From: Streptosporangiaceae bacterium NEAU-GS5 | Lineage (GTDB): Bacteria > Actinomycetota > Actinomycetes > Streptosporangiales > Streptosporangiaceae | Assembly: GCA_017592665.1 (NCBI GenBank) | Contig: JAGFNW010000021.1 | Span: 62,001-126,000 of the forward strand | Length of the DNA stretch: 64,000 nt | Direction of reading: 5' to 3' | Shown: positions 41,352 through 50,523 of the stretch, in pieces | Layout of the letters: each line of letters starts with the position of its first letter | Position numbering within the stretch: position 1 is the first letter of the stretch | Translations under genes and position numbers: made by a program | The notes under the pieces: model-generated | The model's input: only the letters and a program-made list of their open reading frames with translations | Databases searched by the model: none | Told to the model about the DNA's origin: nothing

Positions 41352-44033
41352 TTGAGCCGGTGGGTGGTGCGTCTGCGACGGTTCTGGATCGGATTTGTCG
41401 CATCTGTGGCGATTGTGCTGTTTCTGGGGGCCGGTGCGGCCAACGCGATCCCGGTCGGCGGTGGTGGCGACGATCCGCCGCCCGACGACTGCGCCTCATT
41501 CATATGGGGAGACCTGACGGTCTCGCCGGCCAAGGTCACGGCCGGGCAGAGCGTGACGCTGAGCTGGAATGTCAGCCAGAAATCGGGTTGTCCGACGTGG
41601 CGGCACATCAACGGGCTCGGCTTCGGCGGCGAATCGGTGGCCCTGACGGGCAGCCGCACGCTCGTCCTGAACACCGTGGGCCCGACGACCTGGTCACTGA
41701 CCGTCTACGGGGTCCTCGGCACGGTCTACACGCTCGACACCGCCACCGCGACGGCGCAGTCGCCGAGCGGTCCGCCGTCGGTGTCGTCGCAGGCCGCCCT
41801 GTCGGTGGTCACCGCTCAGGAGGCGGCGCAGGTGGGCAACAAGCCCGGTTTCTGGGTCAATGTCCCTGGTCTGAGCACCGCTGTATCGGCCAAGGCCGGG
41901 TCCACGCTCGCGGCGACGCTGTCGGCCGAGATCTACACGCAGAACACCGTGTGGTTCCGCGTGCTCGTCGATGGCGCTGTGAGCGCGCCGGGCGATGTGG
42001 CCTACAAGTTCGACGGCGCGGACTTCGACGGCACCCGCTCGTTCACGTTCGGCCGCGAGAACCTTCCCGCCGGTCGGCACATCGTGCAGGTCCAGTGGTT
42101 CACCACCACCGGCACGTCGGCCCATGTCGGCAAGCGGACGCTGACCGTCAACACCGATGCCGGCGGCGCGGCCGCCGGTCGCCTGTTCCATGTGGCGGCC
42201 GAGTCGGACTGGCTCACCAAGACCTCCCAGACCTGGGAAGGCGTGCCGGATCTGGTGCGCAGCGTGAGCTTGTCCGACACGCGCGACCTGAAGATCACCT
42301 TCTCGGGTCAGACGATCCCCGGCAGCGGCGCGTTCTACGCCCGCGCGGTGGTCGACGGGGCGCCGGGCGAGGACGTGCTGTTCGGCGCCGCCGGTGTTCC
42401 CGGCGGCGCGCGGTCGTATGTGTTCGTGCGCAAGGGCGTCGGCGCCGGCACGCACACCGTGTCGATTCAGTGGTACTCCGACGGCGGCGGCATCCTGCTC
42501 GGCGACCGGGCGATGACGGTCTTCGCGACCCCGGCCACCGCGATCGATGGCGGCCTGACGACGTCGGTGTACGAGGGGGGACCCGACACGATCACCGGTG
42601 GCACGTTCACCACGCTCGGCAACATCGGCGGGTCGTTCACCACCTATTCGGGCGGCACGAACGCCGAGCTGACCGTCGGCCTGGACGTGCGGTCCACGGG
42701 GCGGGCGCTGCTGCGGGTGCTGTTCGACGGTGCGCCCCCCGGCTCCTCCGACGTCGTGCTGTCCGACTCGGTCGGCGGGTTCCGCGCGCAGAGCTACAGC
42801 TTCACCGTCAAGAACATAAAACCTGGCCCGCACAACGTTCAGGTCCAGATCCAAGCCCCCTCGGGCACCGTGTACGTGGGCGACCGTACGCTCGCGGCGA
42901 CGTTCACCCGGCGACCCGGCACCGACTTCGCCCAGCCGTACCGCACCCTGGCTCCGCGGATGGGGCCGTCCGTGCCGGTCATCGCCATCTGCTTCGATCC
43001 CGGGCGGCCCGGTCAGGCGGCGCCGAGCCTCAGCTCCCTGCGGAACATGCATGAGGGGCTCGACGGCGGCCGCAGCGTCAAGGGCTGGTTCCAGGAGAAC
43101 ACCGCGGGTCAGCTCCCGTTCGCCACGCCGACGTACATCGGCTGCGCCGACGGCAACTGGCTGACCCCGCCGGCCGGACGCACCGGCACCTGGTACTGGG
43201 ACACCGGCAACTTCCCGATGATGTGGCAGGACGCGCTGATCGCCGCCGATCCGTACGTCGACTTCCTGGCGCTGGACCACAACGGCGACCACGTCATCAC
43301 CGGCGACGAGGCGGTGATCGAGATCATCCGTCCCCAGGACGGCCCTTACGGCACGCACGACTACATGACGGCCACCCTGGACGGCGTCTCCATGAGCGTC
43401 GGATTGCTCGACCTGTATCTGTCCTCGCTCGGGGGCGACGCCACACGACAGTGGAACATCGGCGTCACCTCGCACGAAGCGTCGCACCTCCTGCTGGGGG
43501 CCGCCGACATGTACTGGGACATGCCGACCCGCGCATGGTTCTTCAGCATCATGGACAACCACTTGCTGGGCACCCATCTCGATGCGTTCCACAAGCTCAA
43601 GAGCGGCTTCGTGACACCGAACGTCGTGGAGATGAACACGTGGACGACCTCGACGGTCTCCCTCAACGCGGTGGAGACCAGCCAGGAGATCACGATCCTC
43701 TATGACCCGGCCCGCGGGGACAGGGAGTACTTCATCCTGGAGAACCGGTGGCCCGGCACCGGCTCCGCCCTCAACTACGACGTCGGTCTGGGTTCCGGCG
43801 GCGTGGCGGTCTGGCACATCGTCGAGGACACCAGCCTCCAGGATCAATATCCACCCGCCAATGGCATCGTCAGCGGCGACTGGGGGCGCATGGGCATACG
43901 GTTGATCAAGGTCCTCAACGTGAACGGCAGCAGCCTGGGCCTCACCTGGGCCGACCACACGTCGGCGGGGATCAGCGTCACCGCGAAGACGGACCCCCAG
44001 GCCTCCATTCCCGTCGAGATCGCAAAAATCTGA
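41352..44033 (+). CDS. secreted M6-like (immune inhibitor A-like) metalloprotease with tandem beta-sandwich repeats
   Basis: 893 residues from TTG at 41352 with GGAG 7 bases upstream. A Sec signal peptide ends near ANA-IP (about residue 32). About 50-130 is a beta domain; three related modules of about 115-125 residues follow, each closing on a V/L-G-(K/D)-R-(T/A)-(L/M) turn. The C-terminal catalytic domain has an EF-hand-like Ca2+ loop DHNGDHVITGDEA (about 642-654) and the zinc motif HEASH (708-712) followed by LLLGAADMYW, as in M6 peptidases. It would be exported and degrade extracellular protein. It follows giant gene B in the same direction but has its own upstream region. Confidence 0.85.
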   Translation: MSRWVVRLRRFWIGFVASVAIVLFLGAGAANAIPVGGGGDDPPPDDCASFIWGDLTVSPAKVTAGQSVTLSWNVSQKSGCPTWRHINGLGFGGESVALTGSRTLVLNTVGPTTWSLTVYGVLGTVYTLDTATATAQSPSGPPSVSSQAALSVVTAQEAAQVGNKPGFWVNVPGLSTAVSAKAGSTLAATLSAEIYTQNTVWFRVLVDGAVSAPGDVAYKFDGADFDGTRSFTFGRENLPAGRHIVQVQWFTTTGTSAHVGKRTLTVNTDAGGAAAGRLFHVAAESDWLTKTSQTWEGVPDLVRSVSLSDTRDLKITFSGQTIPGSGAFYARAVVDGAPGEDVLFGAAGVPGGARSYVFVRKGVGAGTHTVSIQWYSDGGGILLGDRAMTVFATPATAIDGGLTTSVYEGGPDTITGGTFTTLGNIGGSFTTYSGGTNAELTVGLDVRSTGRALLRVLFDGAPPGSSDVVLSDSVGGFRAQSYSFTVKNIKPGPHNVQVQIQAPSGTVYVGDRTLAATFTRRPGTDFAQPYRTLAPRMGPSVPVIAICFDPGRPGQAAPSLSSLRNMHEGLDGGRSVKGWFQENTAGQLPFATPTYIGCADGNWLTPPAGRTGTWYWDTGNFPMMWQDALIAADPYVDFLALDHNGDHVITGDEAVIEIIRPQDGPYGTHDYMTATLDGVSMSVGLLDLYLSSLGGDATRQWNIGVTSHEASHLLLGAADMYWDMPTRAWFFSIMDNHLLGTHLDAFHKLKSGFVTPNVVEMNTWTTSTVSLNAVETSQEITILYDPARGDREYFILENRWPGTGSALNYDVGLGSGGVAVWHIVEDTSLQDQYPPANGIVSGDWGRMGIRLIKVLNVNGSSLGLTWADHTSAGISVTAKTDPQASIPVEIAKI

Positions 44034-44065
44034 CACCCCCGGCGCAAGGCGCGGTGCAGGAGATT

Positions 44066-44085
44066 TCCCTATTTACGAGTAGGGA
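44066..44085. promoter_or_regulatory. inverted repeat TCCCTA-N8-TAGGGA before the YeiH/sulfonate operon
   Basis: Six-base perfect arms around an 8-base spacer, immediately followed by TTGACG (44086-44091), a possible -35. Located 50 bases before the micropeptide start. Candidate operator for a sulfur-responsive regulator. Confidence 0.45.
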
Positions 44086-44134
44086 TTGACGGGTTTATGC
44101 TCCGGGAGGAGTCCACCCCCCAAGGAGCAACGTC

Positions 44135-44254
44135 ATGGCTGTACGCGAGGAGCGGCGTGAACGCACGCCCGTGCTGGACTGGGTAGCGGTCGGGGTCGCC
44201 GCCATCATCGTGCTGATCGCCGTGCTCGGCTGGCTTCCGGCGGTGACCTGGTGA
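44135..44254 (+). CDS. 39-residue single-pass membrane peptide coupled to the YeiH gene
   Basis: ATG at 44135 follows AAGGAG by 7 bases. The peptide begins with the charged segment [14 protein letters not shown], then one hydrophobic span ([18 protein letters not shown]) and ends PAVTW. Its TGA overlaps the GTG of the YeiH gene in GTGA, so it is a genuine, coupled cistron. Probably a small subunit or folding partner of the transporter; no family is recognised. Confidence 0.75.
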   Translation: MAVREERRERTPVLDWVAVGVAAIIVLIAVLGWLPAVTW

Positions 44255-45345
44255 CCGCCACCGAGGCCGCCGCGCCGGCCGGTCGCCTCGCTCTCGGAGA
44301 CCTCGCACGGAAGGCGGCCGGACTGCTGCCGGGCCTGATCCTGCTGGCCGTCGTCGGATACGCCGGCAAGCTCGCGCAGGTCGGCGTGAAGAACCTGGCC
44401 ACGGCCAACGACTGGCATCTGCCCGACATCGAGTACGTGTTGTGGGCCATCGTCTTCGGCCTGATCATCACCAACACGATCGGGCTGCACCGGGTCTTCG
44501 CGCCGGGCGTGGCCACGTACGAGTTCTGGCTGAAGCTGGGCATCGTGCTGCTCGGCGCGCGGTTCCTGCTCGGCGACGTGGCCAAGCTGGGCGGGGTCAG
44601 CCTCGCCCTGGTCGCGATCGAGCTGGTGGCCGCCATCGGCATCGTGGTGCTGATCGGGCGCTGGTTCGGGCTCGGGCCCAAGCTGATCTCCCTGCTGGCC
44701 ATCGGCTCGTCCATCTGCGGTGTGTCGGCCATCATCGCGGGCAAGGGCGCCATCGACGCCGACGACGAGGACGCCTCGTTCGCGATCGCCGCGATTCTCG
44801 CCCTGGGCGCCTTCGGGCTGTTCGCCTATCCGGCCATCGGCCACCTGCTCGGCATGACGGCGCACGAGTTCGGCCTGTGGGCGGGTCTGGCGGTCGACAA
44901 CACGGCGGAGGCCACCGCCGCCGGCGCCATCTATGGCGACGAGGCCGGGAAGATCGCGGTTCTGGCCAAGTCGGCGCGCAACGCCACCATCGGGTTCGTC
45001 GTGCTGGGCTTCGCCATCTACTGGGCCGCGCGTGGCCAGGCCACGGCCATCGGCAACCGGGCCCAGTTCCTGTGGGCCAAGTTCCCCAAGTTCGTGCTCG
45101 GCTTCCTCGCGGTGTCCGCGCTGGCCACGGCCGGGATCATCGCCAAGGCGGACGCGGTGTCGCTCGGCAACCTGTCCCGCTGGGCGTTCCTGCTCACCTT
45201 CGCCGGAGTCGGGCTCCGCACCGATCTTCGAGCCCTGGGCCGGCTCGGCTGGCGCCCGTTCGTCGTCGGCGCCTTCGCCGAACTGGCGGTGACCGTCGTG
45301 ACCCTGGGTCTCGTCCTCGCCGCCTCCGCCTGGATAGGCCTCTAG
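44251..45345 (+). CDS. YeiH family putative sulfate exporter (UPF0324)
   Basis: 364 residues with about ten spans and the family features [38 protein letters not shown] and [22 protein letters not shown]. Members are annotated as sulfate or sulfonate-linked exporters from context, not from direct transport data in most cases. It starts at GTG 44251 inside the micropeptide stop. The sulfonate-type ABC importer genes follow, which supports a role in removing sulfite or sulfate produced from imported sulfonates. Confidence 0.85.
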   Translation: MTATEAAAPAGRLALGDLARKAAGLLPGLILLAVVGYAGKLAQVGVKNLATANDWHLPDIEYVLWAIVFGLIITNTIGLHRVFAPGVATYEFWLKLGIVLLGARFLLGDVAKLGGVSLALVAIELVAAIGIVVLIGRWFGLGPKLISLLAIGSSICGVSAIIAGKGAIDADDEDASFAIAAILALGAFGLFAYPAIGHLLGMTAHEFGLWAGLAVDNTAEATAAGAIYGDEAGKIAVLAKSARNATIGFVVLGFAIYWAARGQATAIGNRAQFLWAKFPKFVLGFLAVSALATAGIIAKADAVSLGNLSRWAFLLTFAGVGLRTDLRALGRLGWRPFVVGAFAELAVTVVTLGLVLAASAWIGL

Positions 45346-45357
45346 AGGAGACTCGTC

Positions 45358-46221
45358 TTGATCTACACGCAGTCCGGTACGGCCGTCGAGCCGTCGGTCG
45401 TGCCGGTCGGCGGATCGGCTCCGGCCGGCGTTCCCGCCAAGCGCAGGCCGCGCCGGATCCTCGTCCGGCTCGGAGCCCTCGCCGCGCTTGTGGCCGTCTG
45501 GCAGCTCGCGGCCGTCACGACGCGGAATCCGTCCTTCGTGCCGTCGCCCAAGGCGGTCTGGAGCCAGTTGATCCTTACCTCCACCACCCACGACGGCGTC
45601 CGAGGGTACAGCGGGCACTACCTCGTCGAGCACCTCGGCATCAGCCTGCGCCGCATCCTCATCGGCTCGGTGCTCGGGACCGCGGTGGGGCTGATCCTCG
45701 GTGTCGTCATGGGCACGGTGCCCTGGATCCGGGTGGTCACCGAACCCGTGGTCACCTTCGTCCGGGCGCTGCCGCCGCTGGCGTACTTCTCCCTGCTGAT
45801 CATCTGGTTCGGCATCGACGAGACGCCGAAGCTGTGGCTGCTCACCATCGCGGCCCTGCCACCGGTCGCGGTGGCCACCGCCTCGGCCGTGTACGGCGCG
45901 CCGATCGGACTGGTGGAGGCGGCCCGCGCGCTCGGCGCCACCAGGCGTGACGTGATCCGGGACGTCGTGCTGCCCAACGCGCTGCCGGAGATCTTCACGG
46001 GCGTCCGGCTGGCCGTCGGGCTGGCGTACTCCTCGGTCGTGGCGGCCGAGACCATCAACGGCGTGCCGGGCATCGGCGGCATGGTCCGCGACGCCCAGCG
46101 CTACCTCCAAACCGACGTGGTCGTGCTCGGCCTGCTGGCCATCGGCCTTTCCGGCCTGCTGATCGACGCCGCGCTGCGCACCGCCGAGAACCGGCTCATC
46201 CCCTGGCGCGGCCGGTCCTGA
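45358..46221 (+). CDS. ABC transporter permease, taurine/aliphatic sulfonate type (TauC/SsuC-like)
   Basis: 287 residues, BPD_transp_1 type with about six spans. The EAA loop is EAARALGATRRDVIRDVVLPNALPEIFTGVRLAVG and ends with the YSSVVAAET segment of the TauC/SsuC group. The start is TTG at 45358 with AGAGGAGA just upstream, 12 bases after the YeiH stop. It forms a homodimeric channel with the downstream ATPase and lipoprotein. Nitrate or thiamine-precursor transport cannot be excluded, since these share the family. Confidence 0.9.
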   Translation: MIYTQSGTAVEPSVVPVGGSAPAGVPAKRRPRRILVRLGALAALVAVWQLAAVTTRNPSFVPSPKAVWSQLILTSTTHDGVRGYSGHYLVEHLGISLRRILIGSVLGTAVGLILGVVMGTVPWIRVVTEPVVTFVRALPPLAYFSLLIIWFGIDETPKLWLLTIAALPPVAVATASAVYGAPIGLVEAARALGATRRDVIRDVVLPNALPEIFTGVRLAVGLAYSSVVAAETINGVPGIGGMVRDAQRYLQTDVVVLGLLAIGLSGLLIDAALRTAENRLIPWRGRS

Positions 46222-46254
46222 GCCGCCAGGCACCCTGAAGGAAGGGCGTTTCCC

Positions 46255-47322
46255 ATGTCACGATCCCAGCCACGACCACGACTCCGGCGCCCGATCCTCC
46301 TCGCCGTCGCCGCCGTGACAGCGGCCGTCCTCGCGGCCTGCGGGAACGGCACGGCCACCGGTGGCGGCGCGAGCGGGGCCGGCGCCAAGACCATCAGACT
46401 GGCCTATCAGGCCTTCCCCAGCGGCGACCTCATCGTCAAGAACAAGGGCTGGCTGGAGGAGGCGCTGCCGGGCTACACGATCACCTGGACCAAGTTCGAC
46501 TTCGGTGCGAGCATCAATACGGCGTTCGTCGCCAAGAGCGTGGACATCGCGGCCATCGGCTCCAGCCCGGTGGCGCGGGGGCTGTCGGCGCCGCTGAACA
46601 TTCCCTATCAGGTGGCGTTCGTGCTGGACGTGGCCGGGGACAACGAGGCGCTGGTGGCCAGGAACGAATCGGGGATCACCTCGATCGACGGCCTGCGCGG
46701 CAAGAAGATCGGCACGCCGTTCGCCTCGACGGCCCACTACAGCCTGCTGGCGACGCTGGACAAGGCCGGCATCCCCGAGTCGGCGGTCACGCTCGTGGAT
46801 CTGGAGCCTCAGGACATCGTGGCGGCCTGGACTCGGGGCGACATCGACGCCGCGTACACGTGGCTGCCGACGCTCGACGAGCTGAAGAAGACCGGCAAGG
46901 TGCTCATCAGCAGCCGCGAGGTCGCCACGACCGGCAAGCCCACCCTCGACCTCGGGGTGGTGTCCACCGCGTTCATCCAGGCGCACCCCGACGCCCTGGA
47001 GGCCTGGCGCAAGGCCGAGGCCAGAGCGCTCAACCTGATCGCCGAGGATCCCGGCGCCGCCGCCGAGGCGGTCGGCAAGGAGCTGAACCTGAGTTCGGCC
47101 GACGCCGCGCGGCAGCTCGGCCAGGGCGTGTTCCTCAAGCCCGCCGACCTGGCGAGCGACGAGTGGCTGGGCACGCCCGGCAAGCCGGGCGGCCTGGCGC
47201 ACAACCTGCTCAGCGCGGCGCAGTTCCTCAAGGACCAGCAGAAGGTCGACGCCGTGCCCGGCTTGGAGGCCGTCCGGAAGGCCATCTACAACCAGGGACT
47301 TCCCGGTGCCCTCGAATCCTGA
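46255..47322 (+). CDS. ABC transporter substrate-binding lipoprotein (TauA/SsuA-like)
   Basis: 355 residues. Lipoprotein signal with lipobox VLAAC-G (Cys about 28), then TIRLAYQAFPSGDLIVKNKGWLEE and FGASINTAFVAKSVDIAAIGSSPVARGL, the NMT1/SsuA-like pattern. The late helices (AWTRGDIDAAYTWLP) match taurine-binding proteins. It is tethered outside the membrane and delivers a sulfonate-like anion. GAAGG precedes the ATG. Its 3' end overlaps the ATPase gene by 17 bases. Confidence 0.9.
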   Translation: MSRSQPRPRLRRPILLAVAAVTAAVLAACGNGTATGGGASGAGAKTIRLAYQAFPSGDLIVKNKGWLEEALPGYTITWTKFDFGASINTAFVAKSVDIAAIGSSPVARGLSAPLNIPYQVAFVLDVAGDNEALVARNESGITSIDGLRGKKIGTPFASTAHYSLLATLDKAGIPESAVTLVDLEPQDIVAAWTRGDIDAAYTWLPTLDELKKTGKVLISSREVATTGKPTLDLGVVSTAFIQAHPDALEAWRKAEARALNLIAEDPGAAAEAVGKELNLSSADAARQLGQGVFLKPADLASDEWLGTPGKPGGLAHNLLSAAQFLKDQQKVDAVPGLEAVRKAIYNQGLPGALES

Positions 47323-48100
47323 CGTGGTGCTCGCCGCCGTGGACGTGCACGAGGTCGAGCACGTCTACGGCACGGGCCGCGACGCCGTCACGGCGCTCGG
47401 GCCGATCTCCCTCAGCGTCCGCCCAGGCTCGTTCGTGGTCCTCGTGGGCGCCTCAGGGTGCGGGAAGAGCACCCTGCTCCGCCTGATCGCCGGCTTCGAG
47501 CGGCCCACCTCAGGCGCCGTACGCGTCGGCGGCCGGGAGCCGGTGCCCGGCGCCGGCGCGGGGGTGGTCTTCCAGCAGCCGCGGCTGTTTCCGTGGAAGA
47601 CCGTGGGCGGCAATGTGGATCTGGCGCTGCGGTACGCCGGGGTGCCCAAGCCGGAGCGCCCGGGGCGGATCGGCGAGCTGCTGGGGCGCGTCGGGTTGCA
47701 CGACGTCGCCGGGCGCCGGACCTGGCAGATTTCCGGAGGCCAGCAGCAGCGGGTGGCCATCGCCAGGGCGCTGGCCGGCGACGACGACCTGCTGCTGCTC
47801 GACGAGCCGTTCGCCGCGCTGGACGCGCTCACCCGCGAACGGCTCCAGGAGGACCTGCGGCAGGTGACCGGGGAGACGGGCAGGACGTGCGTCTTCGTCA
47901 CCCACAGCGTGGACGAGGCGGTGTTCCTGGGCAGCCGGGTCGTCGTGCTGACCCACCGACCCGGCCGGATCGCGCTCGATCTCGACGTCGACCTCCCGCG
48001 CTCGGGCGTCGGGCCCGACCGGCTGCGCGCCCTGCCGGAATACGCGGCCCTGCGAACCGTGATCGGCCAGGAGGTCCGCGAGGCTGCGGGCGGCCGATGA
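47306..48100 (+). CDS. ABC transporter ATP-binding protein (TauB/SsuB-like)
   Basis: 264 residues. Walker A GASGCGKST, Q-loop FQQPRLFPW, signature ISGGQQQRVAIARAL, Walker B LLLLDEPFAALD and the switch His in FVTHSVDEAVFLGSRVVVLT. The FPWKTV and DEAVFLG sequences are typical of the nitrate/sulfonate/taurine subfamily. GTG at 47306 overlaps the preceding gene. Last gene of the plus-strand operon, stopping 16 bases before the convergent peptide-transporter genes. Confidence 0.92.
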   Translation: MPSNPDVVLAAVDVHEVEHVYGTGRDAVTALGPISLSVRPGSFVVLVGASGCGKSTLLRLIAGFERPTSGAVRVGGREPVPGAGAGVVFQQPRLFPWKTVGGNVDLALRYAGVPKPERPGRIGELLGRVGLHDVAGRRTWQISGGQQQRVAIARALAGDDDLLLLDEPFAALDALTRERLQEDLRQVTGETGRTCVFVTHSVDEAVFLGSRVVVLTHRPGRIALDLDVDLPRSGVGPDRLRALPEYAALRTVIGQEVREAAGGR

Positions 48101-48116
48101 GATGGGCCGCCTTGAT

Positions 48117-48890
48117 CTAGGGGAGCCGGGGCACGCCGGCGATCAGGCGGCGGGTGTAGGGGTGCCGGGGCGAGCCGAGCACCTGGGCCGTGTCGCCCTG
48201 CTCGACGATCCGGCCGCGCTCGAGGACCGCCGTGTAGGAGCACAGGGTGGCCACTACGGCGAGGTCGTGGGACACCATGACGATCGTCAGGCCGCGGCTG
48301 TCGCGCAGCTCGGCGAGCAGGTCGACGATACGGGCCCGGGTCGAGACGTCGAGCGCGCTCACCGGCTCGTCGGCCAGCAGCACGCGCGGCTCGCACACGA
48401 TGGCCCGTGCGATGGCGATGCGCTGCCGCTGGCCACCGGAGAACTCGTGCGGGTAGCGGCGTGCGGCGTCCTCGGGAAGTCCCACGACGTCGAGCGCGGC
48501 CGCGACACGCTGGGCCGTCTCGGCACGCGAGCCGCCCCGCCGCACGAGCCCGAGCGAGTGGATCGGTTCGGCGATGATCCGGTCCACCCGCTGCCGGGGG
48601 TCGAGGGAGGAGTACGGGTCCTGGAACACGGTCTGCACGTGCCGCCGGAACGTCCGCATCCATGCCCGGTCGCGTGGCTCCACGACGTTCCCGTCGAACA
48701 GGACCTGGCCGCTTGTGGGCCGTTTCAAGCCGAGCAGGAGATGCAGCAGGGTGGTCTTGCCCGCGCCCGACTCCCCGACGAGGGCGACGGCGCGGCCGGC
48801 CGGCACGCCGATGGAGACGTCGGCCAGCGTGGCGGGGGAACCGCGGTAGGCGAAGCCCACCTGCCGCGCTTCCAAGATCGGGGCGGTCAT
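48117..48890 (-). CDS. peptide/nickel ABC transporter ATP-binding protein (OppF/DppF-like)
   Basis: 257 residues. Walker A GESGAGKTT, Q-loop FQDPYSSLDPRQ, signature FSGGQRQRIAIARA, Walker B LLADEPVSALD, and a shortened C-terminus ending SPRHPYTRRLIAGVP, the Opp/Dpp-type tail. Last gene of a five-gene operon read right to left. Its ATG overlaps the stop of the other ATPase gene. Substrates of this family are oligopeptides, dipeptides, nickel or siderophore-like compounds. Confidence 0.92.
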   Translation of the reverse strand: MTAPILEARQVGFAYRGSPATLADVSIGVPAGRAVALVGESGAGKTTLLHLLLGLKRPTSGQVLFDGNVVEPRDRAWMRTFRRHVQTVFQDPYSSLDPRQRVDRIIAEPIHSLGLVRRGGSRAETAQRVAAALDVVGLPEDAARRYPHEFSGGQRQRIAIARAIVCEPRVLLADEPVSALDVSTRARIVDLLAELRDSRGLTIVMVSHDLAVVATLCSYTAVLERGRIVEQGDTAQVLGSPRHPYTRRLIAGVPRLP

Positions 48891-49708
48891 GGCGCCGTCC
48901 TGGTGAGGGTGTCGAGGGCGCCGCCGAGCCGGCGCGCGGCGGCCACCAGGGATCGGGTGTAGGGGTGGCGTGGGGCGGTCACGATGTCCCGTACGGCTCC
49001 GGCCTCGACGGCGTGACCGTCCTTGAGGACGACGACCCGGTCGCTGATCCCGGCCATGACCGCGAGGTCGTGGCTGATGAACAGCAACGCCATGCCCCGG
49101 GCGGACACCAGCGCGTCCAGCAGTGCGAGCACCTCGGCCTGCACGGTCACATCCAGGGCCGTGGTCGGCTCATCGGCGATCAGCAGCGCCGGCTCGCACG
49201 CGAGCGCCATGGCGATGGCCACGCGTTGCCGCTGACCGCCGGAGATCTCGTACGGGTAGGCCCGCGCGACGCGATCCACATCGGTGATCCGCACCTCCTC
49301 GAGGGCGGTGATGACGGCCCGCCGCAGGGCGCCGCCCCGCAGTCCGCGCCGCCGGGCGATCGGCTCGGCGAGCTGGCGGCCGATCCGTGCGAGCGGGTCC
49401 AGCGCGGTGAGCGGTTCCTGGAAGACGATGGTCATGGCCCGGCCGCGCAGCCCGTTCAGACGTCGCTCGGCCGCCCCGACGATCTCGGTCGCCGGCGTGG
49501 CGCCGGTGTCGAGGACGATGCTGCCGGACGCGTGCATCCCCGCGGGAAGCAGGCCCATGACGGCGAGCGCGGTCAGCGACTTGCCCGACCCCGACTCGCC
49601 GATGAGGCCGAGCCGCGCGCCGGCCCCGATCGAGAAGGACACGTCGGAGATCAGCGCACGCCCGTCGGCCGACCGTACGTGGAGCGCTTCGACGTCGAGC
49701 AGGCTCAT
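48887..49708 (-). CDS. peptide/nickel ABC transporter ATP-binding protein (OppD/DppD-like)
   Basis: 273 residues from ATG at 49708. Walker A GESGSGKSL, Q-loop FQEPLTALDPLARI, signature ISGGQRQRVAIAMALA, Walker B LIADEPTTALD, C-terminal APRHPYTRSLVAA. Classical OppD proteins run about 320-340 residues because of an iron-sulfur-binding Cys tail; this one is short and lacks that tail. Pairs with the second ATPase as a heterodimer. Coupled to both neighbours by ATGA overlaps. Confidence 0.92.
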   Translation of the reverse strand: MSLLDVEALHVRSADGRALISDVSFSIGAGARLGLIGESGSGKSLTALAVMGLLPAGMHASGSIVLDTGATPATEIVGAAERRLNGLRGRAMTIVFQEPLTALDPLARIGRQLAEPIARRRGLRGGALRRAVITALEEVRITDVDRVARAYPYEISGGQRQRVAIAMALACEPALLIADEPTTALDVTVQAEVLALLDALVSARGMALLFISHDLAVMAGISDRVVVLKDGHAVEAGAVRDIVTAPRHPYTRSLVAAARRLGGALDTLTRTAP

Positions 49709-50523
49709 CGGATCCTCCGCCGCGTCGGGTCGGCCACGTCCCGGAGTCCGTCGGCGACCAGATTCACGCCGACGACCAGCACGACCAGGAGCACGCCGGG
49801 GGCGATCGCCCCCAGCGGGGCGGTCAGGGCCGTCGCCTGCGCCTCCTGGAGCATGCGCCCCCAGGACGCGGCGGGCGGCGGGGGCCCGAGACCGAGATAG
49901 GACAACGACGCCTCGGCGAGCACCGCGAGACCGAGCTGGAGCGCGAGATTGACCAGCAGGGTCGGCCAGATGTTCGGCAGGACATGCCCGATGACGACGC
50001 GCGGCCAGGAGGTCCCCGCGGTGCGTGCCGCCGTGATGAAGTCCAAGGCCAGTACGCGCTTGACCAGCACCCGGGTGAGCCGGGCCACGACGGCCGACAT
50101 CGCCAGGCCGATGGCCAGCGCCACCGTGCCGATCGACGCGGCCCGCACCGCGACCACCAGCATCGCCACGAGCAGGGTGGGAAAGGCGATGAGGATGTCC
50201 AGCAGCGCCGCGACGGTGTCGTCGAGCCAGCGCGTGGTGAAGCCCGCCGCCAGCCCACTGGTCACACCGAGGGCGGCCCCGACCAGTACGGATCCGATCC
50301 CGACCGCCAACGCGACGCGGGCGCCCACCATCAGCCGGGTCAGCAGGTCGCGGCCGAGCTTGTCGGTGCCCAGCAGGTGCGGAAGGCCAGGAGAGGCGAG
50401 CCGTCCGCCCGAGGTGTCCGCCGGGTCGTACGGCAGCCACACGAGTGAGGCCACGGCCAGGATGACGATCACGGCGACGAGCGCGCATCCGAACACGAGC
50501 GTCGCCGAGCGCCGCGTCCTCAT
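49705..50523 (-). CDS. peptide/nickel ABC transporter permease (OppC/DppC-like)
   Basis: 272 residues. An N-terminal span is followed by the OppC_N-like segment LGTDKLGRDLLTRLMVGARVALAVG. The EAA loop is FITAARTAGTSWPRVVIGHVLPNIWPTLLV, and the protein closes with the family sequence LSYLGLGPPPPAASWGRML. Five or six spans. The start overlaps the stop of the other permease gene (ATGA), and its own stop overlaps the ATPase start. Confidence 0.92.
   Translation of the reverse strand: MRTRRSATLVFGCALVAVIVILAVASLVWLPYDPADTSGGRLASPGLPHLLGTDKLGRDLLTRLMVGARVALAVGIGSVLVGAALGVTSGLAAGFTTRWLDDTVAALLDILIAFPTLLVAMLVVAVRAASIGTVALAIGLAMSAVVARLTRVLVKRVLALDFITAARTAGTSWPRVVIGHVLPNIWPTLLVNLALQLGLAVLAEASLSYLGLGPPPPAASWGRMLQEAQATALTAPLGAIAPGVLLVVLVVGVNLVADGLRDVADPTRRRIR

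Noticed and set aside
32909-41674. Long open frames antisense or out of phase to giant genes A and B (more than 500 codons)
   Set aside because: They are Arg/His/Gly/Asp-rich mirror frames produced by high third-position GC; the sense frames have normal protein composition and coupled starts.
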